Program-made: the position numbers and the translations under genes
The notes under the pieces: model-generated
The model's input: only the letters and a program-made list of their open reading frames with translations
The model's database searches: none
What the model was told of the DNA's origin: nothing
NCBI GenBank assembly: GCA_034437455.1
Contig: DAOTUB010000302.1
Location: forward strand, 1-10,538
From: DAOTUB01 sp034437455
GTDB lineage: Bacteria; Chloroflexota; Anaerolineae; B4-G1
Reading direction: 5' to 3'
DNA length: 10,538 nt
Shown: piece after piece, positions 1 through 6,176 of the stretch
Position numbering within the stretch: position 1 is the stretch's first letter
Layout: every line of letters starts with the position of its first letter

Positions 1-6
1 GTTATG

Positions 7-12
7 TATAAT
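7..12 (+). promoter_or_regulatory. -10 box of the tRNA-Tyr gene
   Basis: A perfect TATAAT lies 14 bp before the first base of the tRNA, preceded directly by TG. Transcription would begin around position 19, giving a short 5' leader for RNase P to remove. The -35 element would lie before the window starts, so the promoter is only half visible. Confidence 0.6.
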
Positions 13-26
13 GGTATCTATTGATT

Positions 27-111
27 GGGGGGTCGCCGGAGATTGGTGAGCCGGGCCGGTCTGTAAAATCGGTGGTGTATGCCTAAGCGGGTTCGAATCC
101 CGTGCCCCCCA
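27..111 (+). tRNA. tRNA-Tyr (anticodon GUA), class II, with atypical core bases
   Basis: The cloverleaf folds fully. The acceptor stem is 27-33/104-110 (six G-C pairs plus U-G) with discriminator A111. The D stem is 36-39/51-54, the anticodon stem 56-60/68-72 with loop CTGTAAA, and the GTA anticodon is at 63-65. The long variable arm is 73-86, with a GGT/GCC stem. The T stem is 87-91/99-103 with loop TTCGAAT. A long variable arm plus GUA identifies bacterial tRNA-Tyr; the first base pair G-C and discriminator A fit TyrRS identity rules. CCA is not encoded. Three usually conserved core positions differ: base 8 is C (34) instead of U, base 21 is G (50) instead of A, and base 48 is A (86) so it cannot form the usual pair with G15. 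G18, G19 and the T loop are intact. The gene is followed by a terminator and then by a TyrRS fusion gene. It could be a specialised isoacceptor or a decaying copy. Confidence 0.9.
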
Positions 112-140
112 CTGACTCTATGTATGGCAGGATGGTGAGA

Positions 141-182
141 CACGAACCTCTTATGATGAATGACGGGGTTTGTGTTTTTATT
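141..182 (+). terminator. Intrinsic terminator after tRNA-Tyr
   Basis: A 10-bp stem pairs 141-150 with 165-174 (CACGAACCTC with GGGGTTTGTG, including two G-U pairs) around a 14-base loop, and is followed by TTTTTATT. This is 30 bases past the tRNA 3' end and would end the tRNA transcript, so the downstream synthetase gene would need its own promoter or readthrough. Confidence 0.7.
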
Positions 183-220
183 GGTTCTGCGCAGATTTGC
201 GGGGTGGAAAACAGCAGGTA

Positions 221-250
221 TTGGGCTGGTCTCAACAACTCCCATATAGT
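221..250 (+). promoter_or_regulatory. Possible promoter for the B3/4-TyrRS gene
   Basis: TTGGGC at 221-226 is separated by 18 bp from TATAGT at 245-250, which would start transcription near 257, upstream of the second terminator-like hairpin. The -35 match is poor, so this is only the best candidate in the 256-bp gap between the tRNA and the synthetase gene. Confidence 0.25.
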
Positions 251-279
251 CGCGGAATTCTTGGTGCGGTCAGATGTAG

Positions 280-319
280 AGAGCTAGAAGCCTACTCGAT
301 ATATAGCTCTTTTTATTTT
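280..319 (+). terminator. Terminator-like hairpin in the leader of the B3/4-TyrRS gene
   Basis: AGAGCTA (280-286) pairs perfectly with TAGCTCT (304-310) across a 17-base loop and runs into TTTTTATTTT. It ends about 50 bases before the synthetase start. No convincing promoter lies between this hairpin and the gene, so it may be an attenuator that transcripts must read through; it may also be a backup stop for the tRNA unit. Confidence 0.6.
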
Positions 320-367
320 CTGCCCTACAAATCTTTACAAACCTTTTTTATTTAGCTAAGGAGGCCG

Positions 368-2530
368 ATGATGAAAGTAGCCCTTTCACCCGAATTTACA
401 GCCAAGTTCCCGAGTTATACCCGTTTCGTTGTTGTAGCCAAAGGTTTGGATAATTCAGTGATCCATCCAGAGTTACAGAAAATGCTTAACGAGGTGGGAT
501 CTAAGGTGCGTAAAGATGCATCACTTGCTGATCCATCGGCTATCGAGCGAATCAAGAGCTGGCGTGAGGCATTCAAGGAATTTGGTGCCGACCCGAACGA
601 AACAGCGCCATCTGTGCAATCATTGATGAATCTTGCTCGACGGGATGGAGTAGAAGAAGGGAAAGATATTCTTTCCTACCACAACACGGTTGTAGCAATA
701 TCGAATTATATCTCGCTGAAACACCTCGTACCCAGTGGGGCGGATGACCTGGGAAAGGTCCGCGGAGATTACGGATTACAATTAGCTCGGGGAAAAGAGG
801 TCTTTGTGGCGCTTGGCTCAAACGATGTAGAATACCCACGGAAGGGCGAGGTGATCCTGACAGACGGCTGGCGGGTTATGTGCCGTAATTGGGTGTGGAA
901 GCAGAGTGTCCATACAATGGTTAGCCGGGATTCGCGTGATGTCGCAGTGAACGTGGATGTGTTACCGCCCGTTACTCGATCACAAGGAGAAAAGATCGCT
1001 CAGGAACTGACGGATCTGTTACAGAGGTCCTGTGGGGGCGAGGTCGTTGTCTACGTACTAGACCAGGAACATCCCGCCATTGAGTTCAATACCCCGCCCT
1101 CTACATTTGAGGAGACTGTGTACGATGTCCTAGAAGCCCGGGGCTATATTCAACGGACATCCAGTCGCTTGGAGGTGCGACGGTTGCTCAACGAGGGCCG
1201 ACTAGTTGAGGACGGACAGATTAAGATGGAGGGAACTACGGTCTACCAGGGATTTGATCCCACTAAGCCGTCGCTCCATGTGGGCCACTTGATGTCGCTG
1301 ATGGTCTTCCACTACCTCCAGGAGGCTGGGATTCGGATGATCTTTATCCTGGGTGGAGGTACGGCACAGGTAGGGGATCCTTCTGAACGGGCGGAAGGTC
1401 GCAAGATGATCACCTCCACTGAGGTAGCGGAAAATGCCAAAGCGGTCAAGGCCCAGGTGCAGCGAATGGGGTTGGTGAACTTCGATGCCGACAACGAAGA
1501 GATAGATAAGCCGGCAGCGTTGATGCTTGACAACGCCGAGTGGCTACATATGGACCTGCTCAGATTTTTGCGGGACGTCACGCCTCACTTTAGTGTCAAC
1601 CGGATGATAAAACGGGATGATTTTCACAAGCGCCTCTTTGGTAAAAGTAAGGCGGTAGGCCTGCAGGAATTGTTGGGGAGGATCGTCGAGTACTTTAAGG
1701 ACAACGAGACGATCAAATGGGAAGACTTCAGACAGATGTTTAGTGAGGAAGCAGAGGGGTTGACGCTCTTCGAATTCAACTACACTGCTCTCCAGGGGTT
1801 TGATTACCTCTACCTGTTTGACGAGTACGACTGTGTTATCCAGATGGGAGGGAACGATCAGTGGATGAACATTCTCGACGGAATGGAACTCATCCGGCGC
1901 GCCAGGGAAGGCGCTGATGCCTTCTCCATGGTTTTCCCGCTATTGACTGATCGCTCGGGCCAGAAGATGGGCAAAACGGCAGAGGGTGAGACGATCTGGT
2001 TGGCGGGCGAGGGCGAGTACAGCATGTCTCCGTTCGACTTCTACCAGTACTGGCTCGGATGCCCAGATGAGGATCTCGAACGGAACTTCAAGCTTTTTAC
2101 TTTCTTGAGCTTGGACGAGATTGGACAAGTACTAAGCGGGCATCCCCGCGATGCCCAACATCGCCTGGCTCTAGAGGTTACTGCGATAGTCCACGGTGAG
2201 GACATTGCCCGCCAGGTACAGAAAGATGCTTCCCGTGCCTTTGGTGACAGAGAGGGCTTGCCGGAAGATGTTCCTACCTTCGGATTGAAGCATGGGGAAA
2301 TCGAGTCTGGGGTGCTTATCCGAAAAATGCTGGCCAATTCAGGATTTTTACCCTCCATTAGTGAAGCTCAACGCCGCATCCAGCAGGGTGGCGTGAGGGT
2401 AAACGATGTCAAAGTGCTGGACGTGGATTACGAACTCAGCCTAGAGGATTTTATCGAACAAGCGGATGAGAGGGCTGCCCTGGTGCGCTATGGTAAAGGC
2501 AAGATCTTCAAGGTGGTTTTAGAACAGTAA
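368..2530 (+). CDS. Tyrosyl-tRNA synthetase with N-terminal B3/B4 tRNA-editing domain
   Basis: This 720-residue protein joins two functions. Residues about 1-235 resemble stand-alone B3/4 proteins (COG3382 type), with the run DDLGKVRGD near 126-134 and CRNWVWKQS at 172-180; in PheRS beta this fold hydrolyses mischarged tRNA. Residues about 246-640 form a class I TyrRS of the Bacillus/E. coli TyrS type: HVGH at 304-307 and KMGKT at 533-537. By memory alignment to the Bacillus stearothermophilus enzyme, the tyrosine-pocket residues Tyr34, Asp78, Tyr169, Gln173 and Asp176 are kept as Y293, D337, Y472, Q476 and D479, so tyrosine itself should be the substrate. An extra stretch of about 30-35 residues lies around 416-465. 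An S4 RNA-binding domain occupies about 645-715. AAGGAGG at 358-364 is 3 bases from the first ATG and 6 from a second ATG at 371, which may be the real start. The synthetase call is firm; editing activity and its target are inferred. Confidence 0.95.
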   Translation: MMKVALSPEFTAKFPSYTRFVVVAKGLDNSVIHPELQKMLNEVGSKVRKDASLADPSAIERIKSWREAFKEFGADPNETAPSVQSLMNLARRDGVEEGKDILSYHNTVVAISNYISLKHLVPSGADDLGKVRGDYGLQLARGKEVFVALGSNDVEYPRKGEVILTDGWRVMCRNWVWKQSVHTMVSRDSRDVAVNVDVLPPVTRSQGEKIAQELTDLLQRSCGGEVVVYVLDQEHPAIEFNTPPSTFEETVYDVLEARGYIQRTSSRLEVRRLLNEGRLVEDGQIKMEGTTVYQGFDPTKPSLHVGHLMSLMVFHYLQEAGIRMIFILGGGTAQVGDPSERAEGRKMITSTEVAENAKAVKAQVQRMGLVNFDADNEEIDKPAALMLDNAEWLHMDLLRFLRDVTPHFSVNRMIKRDDFHKRLFGKSKAVGLQELLGRIVEYFKDNETIKWEDFRQMFSEEAEGLTLFEFNYTALQGFDYLYLFDEYDCVIQMGGNDQWMNILDGMELIRRAREGADAFSMVFPLLTDRSGQKMGKTAEGETIWLAGEGEYSMSPFDFYQYWLGCPDEDLERNFKLFTFLSLDEIGQVLSGHPRDAQHRLALEVTAIVHGEDIARQVQKDASRAFGDREGLPEDVPTFGLKHGEIESGVLIRKMLANSGFLPSISEAQRRIQQGGVRVNDVKVLDVDYELSLEDFIEQADERAALVRYGKGKIFKVVLEQ

Positions 2531-2634
2531 CAGCAATAGGCTTAGGGCAAGTTGTCTCTCGGTTTACATACCGATAACCCCAATTAGTCACTTGGGCAAC
2601 TTCTTCCAGCGATACGATAATTTTGCTGTTACTG
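2525..2634 (+). other. Nested inverted repeats in the 3' end of the B3/4-TyrRS transcript
   Basis: A perfect 12-bp inverted repeat (CAGTAACAGCAA at 2525-2536, reverse complement at 2623-2634) includes the synthetase stop codon. Inside it, AAGTTG (2549-2554) pairs with CAACTT (2597-2602), and that stem encloses two hairpins: TCGGT/ACCGA (2559-2574) and CCCAA/TTGGG (2579-2596). Together they draw a long arm ending in a three-way junction. In addition ATACGAT (2612-2618) can pair with ATCGTAT (2653-2659), crossing the outer stem like a pseudoknot. No known RNA family is recognised. The short stems alone could be chance; the 12-bp repeat is less likely to be. Confidence 0.4.
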
Positions 2635-2664
2635 ATTTAGAATAATCTTCTGATCGTATGACAT

Positions 2665-2705
2665 AAAAAGAGTATCGCCATTGGCGATCCTCTTTTTATT
2701 TTTTG
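2665..2705. terminator. Bidirectional intrinsic terminator between convergent genes
   Basis: AAAAAGAG (2665-2672) pairs with CTCTTTTT (2690-2697), and ATCGCC (2674-2679) with GGCGAT (2683-2688), around a 3-base loop with one T/C mismatch. A-rich and T-rich flanks let it work in both directions: after the B3/4-TyrRS gene on the + strand and after the tyrosine decarboxylase gene on the - strand. Confidence 0.85.
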
Positions 2706-2731
2706 ATCCAGGAAGACCTGCTGGCCGTTTT

Positions 2732-4804
2732 TTACCGATCCCCCCTCTCGCTTCGTTTCGCTACTAATCTAGGGACGAATTCATTCAGGAAGTCGTGAAG
2801 GGTCTCACAGAATCCTTGGATATAATTGAACTGAGTACCCTCGGTTCGCACAAGGGACCAGGGATGCATCATTGTCATACGAATAACGTCGACTCGGCTC
2901 TCTTCGCTCTCATCATTGTAATAGGCAGGGTGAATCCCTGCCTGCTGGTATAGAAGGGGGCATAGGCTTTCGCCGTAATTTTGGTAGTCGAAAGTGGTCT
3001 TGGAGATGAAGTAATCGTTTCGCCCGTAGTACTTGTGTCCTTTAGGCTTGTAAGGGGCAAACCGCTCGCAGACTTCGCTGATGAGCTCGTTCATTTCGTC
3101 CAGGTGTTCGTTACCCACGATGTTGAGCAAGAAACAGACGATGGAGAAATCCGGCTGGGTGATGGGCAAGACTTGCACCTTGTGATCGCCGACCACGATG
3201 GGGTTGATCTCCCTCAACGTCCGGTAGAGCTCCTGGGCATTTCGCACACTGCCTGCAATTAACTCACCGTGTCCCTCCGCGTGAAGGGGAAGAACCTTCT
3301 GAGCCAACCAGGCTGCGGCAGATGCCGCACCCGGTCGGGTTCCTTCTAGGGTGTAGGGACCCAAGAAGATATCCTCCTGGGTCTCTTTGTCTCCGTGCCA
3401 GAGATAGGGTGCTGTTGACGAAACCGCATCGCGCACGCGCTCATCTGCGAAGAGGATAGCGCCACATGGATAGGGGACATACCCTTTCTTGTGGGGGTCC
3501 ATAGTGACGGATTCGGCGCGAGCTATGGCCCCTTGGGCACGATAGATGTCCTCCGGTGGCCAGTTATAGCCGATCTCCTGCATCACGTGGTAGCGGCTGA
3601 GGGGCTGTCCATCGATACCGCGGAAAAGGGTGCGGATATAGCCCCCGTACGCTGCGTCGACGTGGATAGGAAACCAGAATTCTTCCTCCTGGGCTAGCTC
3701 GTCGCGTAGGTCGCATATCTCGTGGACGGGATCAATAGTTGCCTCCTCCGTCGTCCCGACCACAGCGATGATGGCGATTACGGGCTGTCGCTCGTCTACA
3801 CATTCGAGTAGCTTGTCCCGCAGTGCTTTAATATCCATCCTGAACGACGAGTCGGGTGGTAGGATATAGAGTTGGCGGCGACCGATACCTAGAACTTCGA
3901 CGGCTTTCATCGGAGAGTAGTGGGTCGTGCCGCTTACCAGGACAATGCCTGGTTTTTCACCGGACCAGTTGCCCCACAATCCCTCGGCAGAGACACCGCG
4001 CTTGCGGAAAAACCCTTCATCCACCAATCGCTCCGCCGTTCTCATATCCTGTTCGGAGGAGCCGGGTGGGGCGATGGCCTCAATGAGCTTCTCGCGCATA
4101 CTAAGCGCCTCGGCATATGTCAGGTTGAGCAATTCCCACTCATCTTGCGCTCGCGCTGCTCTGCCTCCGGGGTCGGTCTTCTGGAACAACAGCCGGCGCC
4201 GACCACTGGGCAGGGTGATCTCGATATTTGCCGCGGCATACTCTGCTACCTTCCTCAGCGCCATTGGAAAGTATTTGATATTACGCGCTACCCACAATGC
4301 CTCGAAGTTAGCGATTGTCCCACCGCTGGTGAAGTGCCCCCATCCTGCAATTGAGCCGGGAGTTCGGCTATGCCGTGGTTGGAAACCCACTAGGTCGAGC
4401 ATCTCGTCGATTGCCTCAACCTCCATATGGCTTGAGGGGGGAGATGATTCGATGACAACGTTGTTAGGATTGTCGATCATAGTCGCGATATATCCCACGA
4501 TTGCCGGCAGCAGCACATCTGTATTCATATGTGCCATGTAGCGCGGACTCCACCAAGGAATACTGTCCTCCAGCTGTTGGAGAATCTTGGCCGTCCATTC
4601 GCGAAGCAGACTTCTTTTCCGGTGGTAGGCTAATTGGCCTTGATCTGCCGGTTGGATGAAGAAGCCGTCGTCTTGTTGAAATGATCTGCGCCGCGTGGCG
4701 TGCGACGTGACGATTTCCGTTAGCAACTCGATCATGAATGCCGCATTTTCACCCTTAGGGCCCAGAAAAAGACTGTTGAACGATTCGTAGTTATCATCTG
4801 GCAT
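2732..4804 (-). CDS. PLP-dependent tyrosine decarboxylase
   Basis: A 690-residue group II PLP decarboxylase that probably converts tyrosine to tyramine and CO2 in the cytoplasm. It follows the tyrosine decarboxylases (TdcA/TyrDC) of Enterococcus and Lactobacillus along most of its length, not the shorter plant or archaeal MfnA type. Visible landmarks are YMAHMN at 89-94, ESSPPSSHMEVE at 119-130, TSGGTIAN at 159-166, a histidine expected to stack on PLP at H295 in TTHYS, D383 in HVDAAYGG for the pyridine nitrogen, and the Schiff-base lysine K439 in DPHKKGY. It is about 50 residues longer than the lactic acid bacterial enzymes (from memory), the extra lying around 195-285. AAAGGAG (4811-4817) is 6 bases before the ATG. 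It starts 24 bp after the second TyrRS gene, so the two are probably cotranscribed, as tyrS and tdcA are clustered in enterococci. Related decarboxylases can also accept phenylalanine or DOPA, so the substrate is likely but not proven. Confidence 0.92.
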   Translation of the reverse strand: MPDDNYESFNSLFLGPKGENAAFMIELLTEIVTSHATRRRSFQQDDGFFIQPADQGQLAYHRKRSLLREWTAKILQQLEDSIPWWSPRYMAHMNTDVLLPAIVGYIATMIDNPNNVVIESSPPSSHMEVEAIDEMLDLVGFQPRHSRTPGSIAGWGHFTSGGTIANFEALWVARNIKYFPMALRKVAEYAAANIEITLPSGRRRLLFQKTDPGGRAARAQDEWELLNLTYAEALSMREKLIEAIAPPGSSEQDMRTAERLVDEGFFRKRGVSAEGLWGNWSGEKPGIVLVSGTTHYSPMKAVEVLGIGRRQLYILPPDSSFRMDIKALRDKLLECVDERQPVIAIIAVVGTTEEATIDPVHEICDLRDELAQEEEFWFPIHVDAAYGGYIRTLFRGIDGQPLSRYHVMQEIGYNWPPEDIYRAQGAIARAESVTMDPHKKGYVPYPCGAILFADERVRDAVSSTAPYLWHGDKETQEDIFLGPYTLEGTRPGAASAAAWLAQKVLPLHAEGHGELIAGSVRNAQELYRTLREINPIVVGDHKVQVLPITQPDFSIVCFLLNIVGNEHLDEMNELISEVCERFAPYKPKGHKYYGRNDYFISKTTFDYQNYGESLCPLLYQQAGIHPAYYNDESEESRVDVIRMTMMHPWSLVRTEGTQFNYIQGFCETLHDFLNEFVPRLVAKRSERGDR

Positions 4805-4828
4805 TGATCTCTCCTTTCTAAATCAGAA

Positions 4829-6136
4829 CTATTTCTTTTGCAAACGGACAATACGTGCGTCGCGACGCTGTCCTCTCCGCAAAAGCATCCCGTTTTCTAC
4901 CAGTACTTTGCTCTTCGGTGAGACCCGCTTTTCGTCGATGTAGATACCGCCCTGTTGGATCAACCGATTCGCCTCGCTTTTGCTCTCCGACAAGCCAGCC
5001 GAAAAGACCAGTTCGGCTACAGGGACAGGTTTTGAAGCTATCTCGGGAGGAAGAGTGAATATCTTTTCCGCCGTCACCTGTTGGTATTTTTCATACCGTC
5101 GAGCCTCGTACTCTTCCTGAGCATTCAGCGCCGCCTCTTTATCGTAGACCAAGGAAACGACTTCGAAGGCCCATTTCTGCTTGGCATCATGGCGGTCTAG
5201 CTCGCGATTATCCATCTTATACTTGATCTCATCAAGCTCTTCATCGGGGATATCGGTCATCACAGTCAGACCGGTCTTGATTTCTGAGTCGTCCATTGCC
5301 ATCATCTCGTTGTAGATCGTGGTGGGCAGATTGTTGAAGCTGATCGTATTAGCGTCAGTCTGGCCCATCTTCTGACGATCTCGGCCTTTGATCAAGGGCG
5401 TCGTGATAAACAACTGCGGGGGGACGTTGTGCTGCGACATGAAGTCTCGCGTGAAGGTGAAGTTGAACAGCTGATCATGTCCTCCAATCTCTACGTCGCA
5501 GAAGGCGTCTGGGTTAGAAAGGTAATCCTTGTAGGGCGCGGGATCATCTTCTTGACCCCGCGGTGCTGCACAGAGAACCAGCGAGTCGACCGCCTGAGCC
5601 ACTGGATAGAGCAGTTCTTGCAACCCGATGGGCTGGTTGGCATCGAATCGATCCCGGAAATTTTTGTGTTCGAGCATGTTAGCCAAAGTGACTTGGCTCG
5701 CCTCCAACATAAAATCCAATACCCTCATCTGGTTAAACCAGACGATGTTGTCGACGACGATAGTATTTCCGGGGTCGAGCACGCGAAAGACCTCTTTTTT
5801 ATAGATCTCTACGTTTTCGGCCACGTTGTCCTCGTTGAGAGGTGCCTGCCGACGCCGACGTCCAGTTGGATCGCCGATCAGGGCGGTGAATTCGCCTAGA
5901 AGCAGGTATGTTTCGTGACCTAGATCGGCAAAGCGCTTGAGTGCAAGCAGTGGGGACAAGTGTCCAATGTGCAGAAACGGTTTAGTTGGATCCATACCTA
6001 GCTTAACTCGCAGAGGACGATCTTTCTTTAACGCTTTAGTTAGTTCCCGAGTCATTACTCTCTTCATTCCACCTGTCAAGGTGGTGCCGCGCATCAGGTG
6101 ATTTACTTGCTCTTTAATCGTCCATTTCTCATTCAT
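4829..6136 (-). CDS. Tyrosyl-tRNA synthetase, TyrZ type, with altered KMSKS loop
   Basis: A 435-residue class I synthetase. RVKLGMDPTKPFLHIGH at 43-59 carries the HIGH signature in the form typical of TyrZ-type TyrRS, and EFTALIGDPTGR follows at 82-93. The tyrosine-pocket Gln and Asp are kept as Q181 and D184 in YPVAQAVDS. VEIGGHDQ at 215-222 replaces the usual GGTDQ with GGHDQ. The KMSKS loop reads KMGQT at 256-260, so the second lysine, which helps stabilise the adenylate transition state, is glutamine. About 20 residues appear inserted at 191-212. An S4 domain lies near 370-430. A TTG codon precedes the ATG used here; AAGGAG (6144-6149) is 7 bases from the ATG, which favours it. The gene sits 40 bp after the M14-HD gene and 24 bp before the tyrosine decarboxylase. 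It may charge tRNA-Tyr when tyrosine is being consumed, or be a weakened paralogue used for sensing. The family call is firm; full activity is uncertain. Confidence 0.92.
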   Translation of the reverse strand: MNEKWTIKEQVNHLMRGTTLTGGMKRVMTRELTKALKKDRPLRVKLGMDPTKPFLHIGHLSPLLALKRFADLGHETYLLLGEFTALIGDPTGRRRRQAPLNEDNVAENVEIYKKEVFRVLDPGNTIVVDNIVWFNQMRVLDFMLEASQVTLANMLEHKNFRDRFDANQPIGLQELLYPVAQAVDSLVLCAAPRGQEDDPAPYKDYLSNPDAFCDVEIGGHDQLFNFTFTRDFMSQHNVPPQLFITTPLIKGRDRQKMGQTDANTISFNNLPTTIYNEMMAMDDSEIKTGLTVMTDIPDEELDEIKYKMDNRELDRHDAKQKWAFEVVSLVYDKEAALNAQEEYEARRYEKYQQVTAEKIFTLPPEIASKPVPVAELVFSAGLSESKSEANRLIQQGGIYIDEKRVSPKSKVLVENGMLLRRGQRRDARIVRLQKK

Positions 6137-6176
6137 CAAGGTTCTCCTTCCAGAAATGTCTTAATTGTCGACGGAG

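Noticed and set aside
186..195. Perfect palindrome TCTGCGCAGA between the two leader terminators
   Set aside because: A single 10-bp palindrome with no paired promoter element; nothing else supports an operator.
196..216. Possible T-box motif (GGGGTGG) in the TyrRS leader
   Set aside because: Only GGGTGG matches; the following ACCGCG part is absent, the base after TGG is A and not the T needed to pair with discriminator A of tRNA-Tyr, and no stem I with a tyrosine specifier codon could be drawn.
102..355. Short + strand reading frames covering the tRNA-synthetase gap
   Set aside because: They overlap the tRNA and both terminators, have no ribosome binding sites and no recognisable protein features.
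2525..2634. Integron attC-like site at the gene end
   Set aside because: The inverted-repeat arms lack the RYYYAAC and GTTRRRY core sites, and no integrase is present.
3927..4541. 204-codon open frame opposite the tyrosine decarboxylase
   Set aside because: It is antisense to a well-conserved enzyme, has no ribosome site and reads like a codon-bias shadow.
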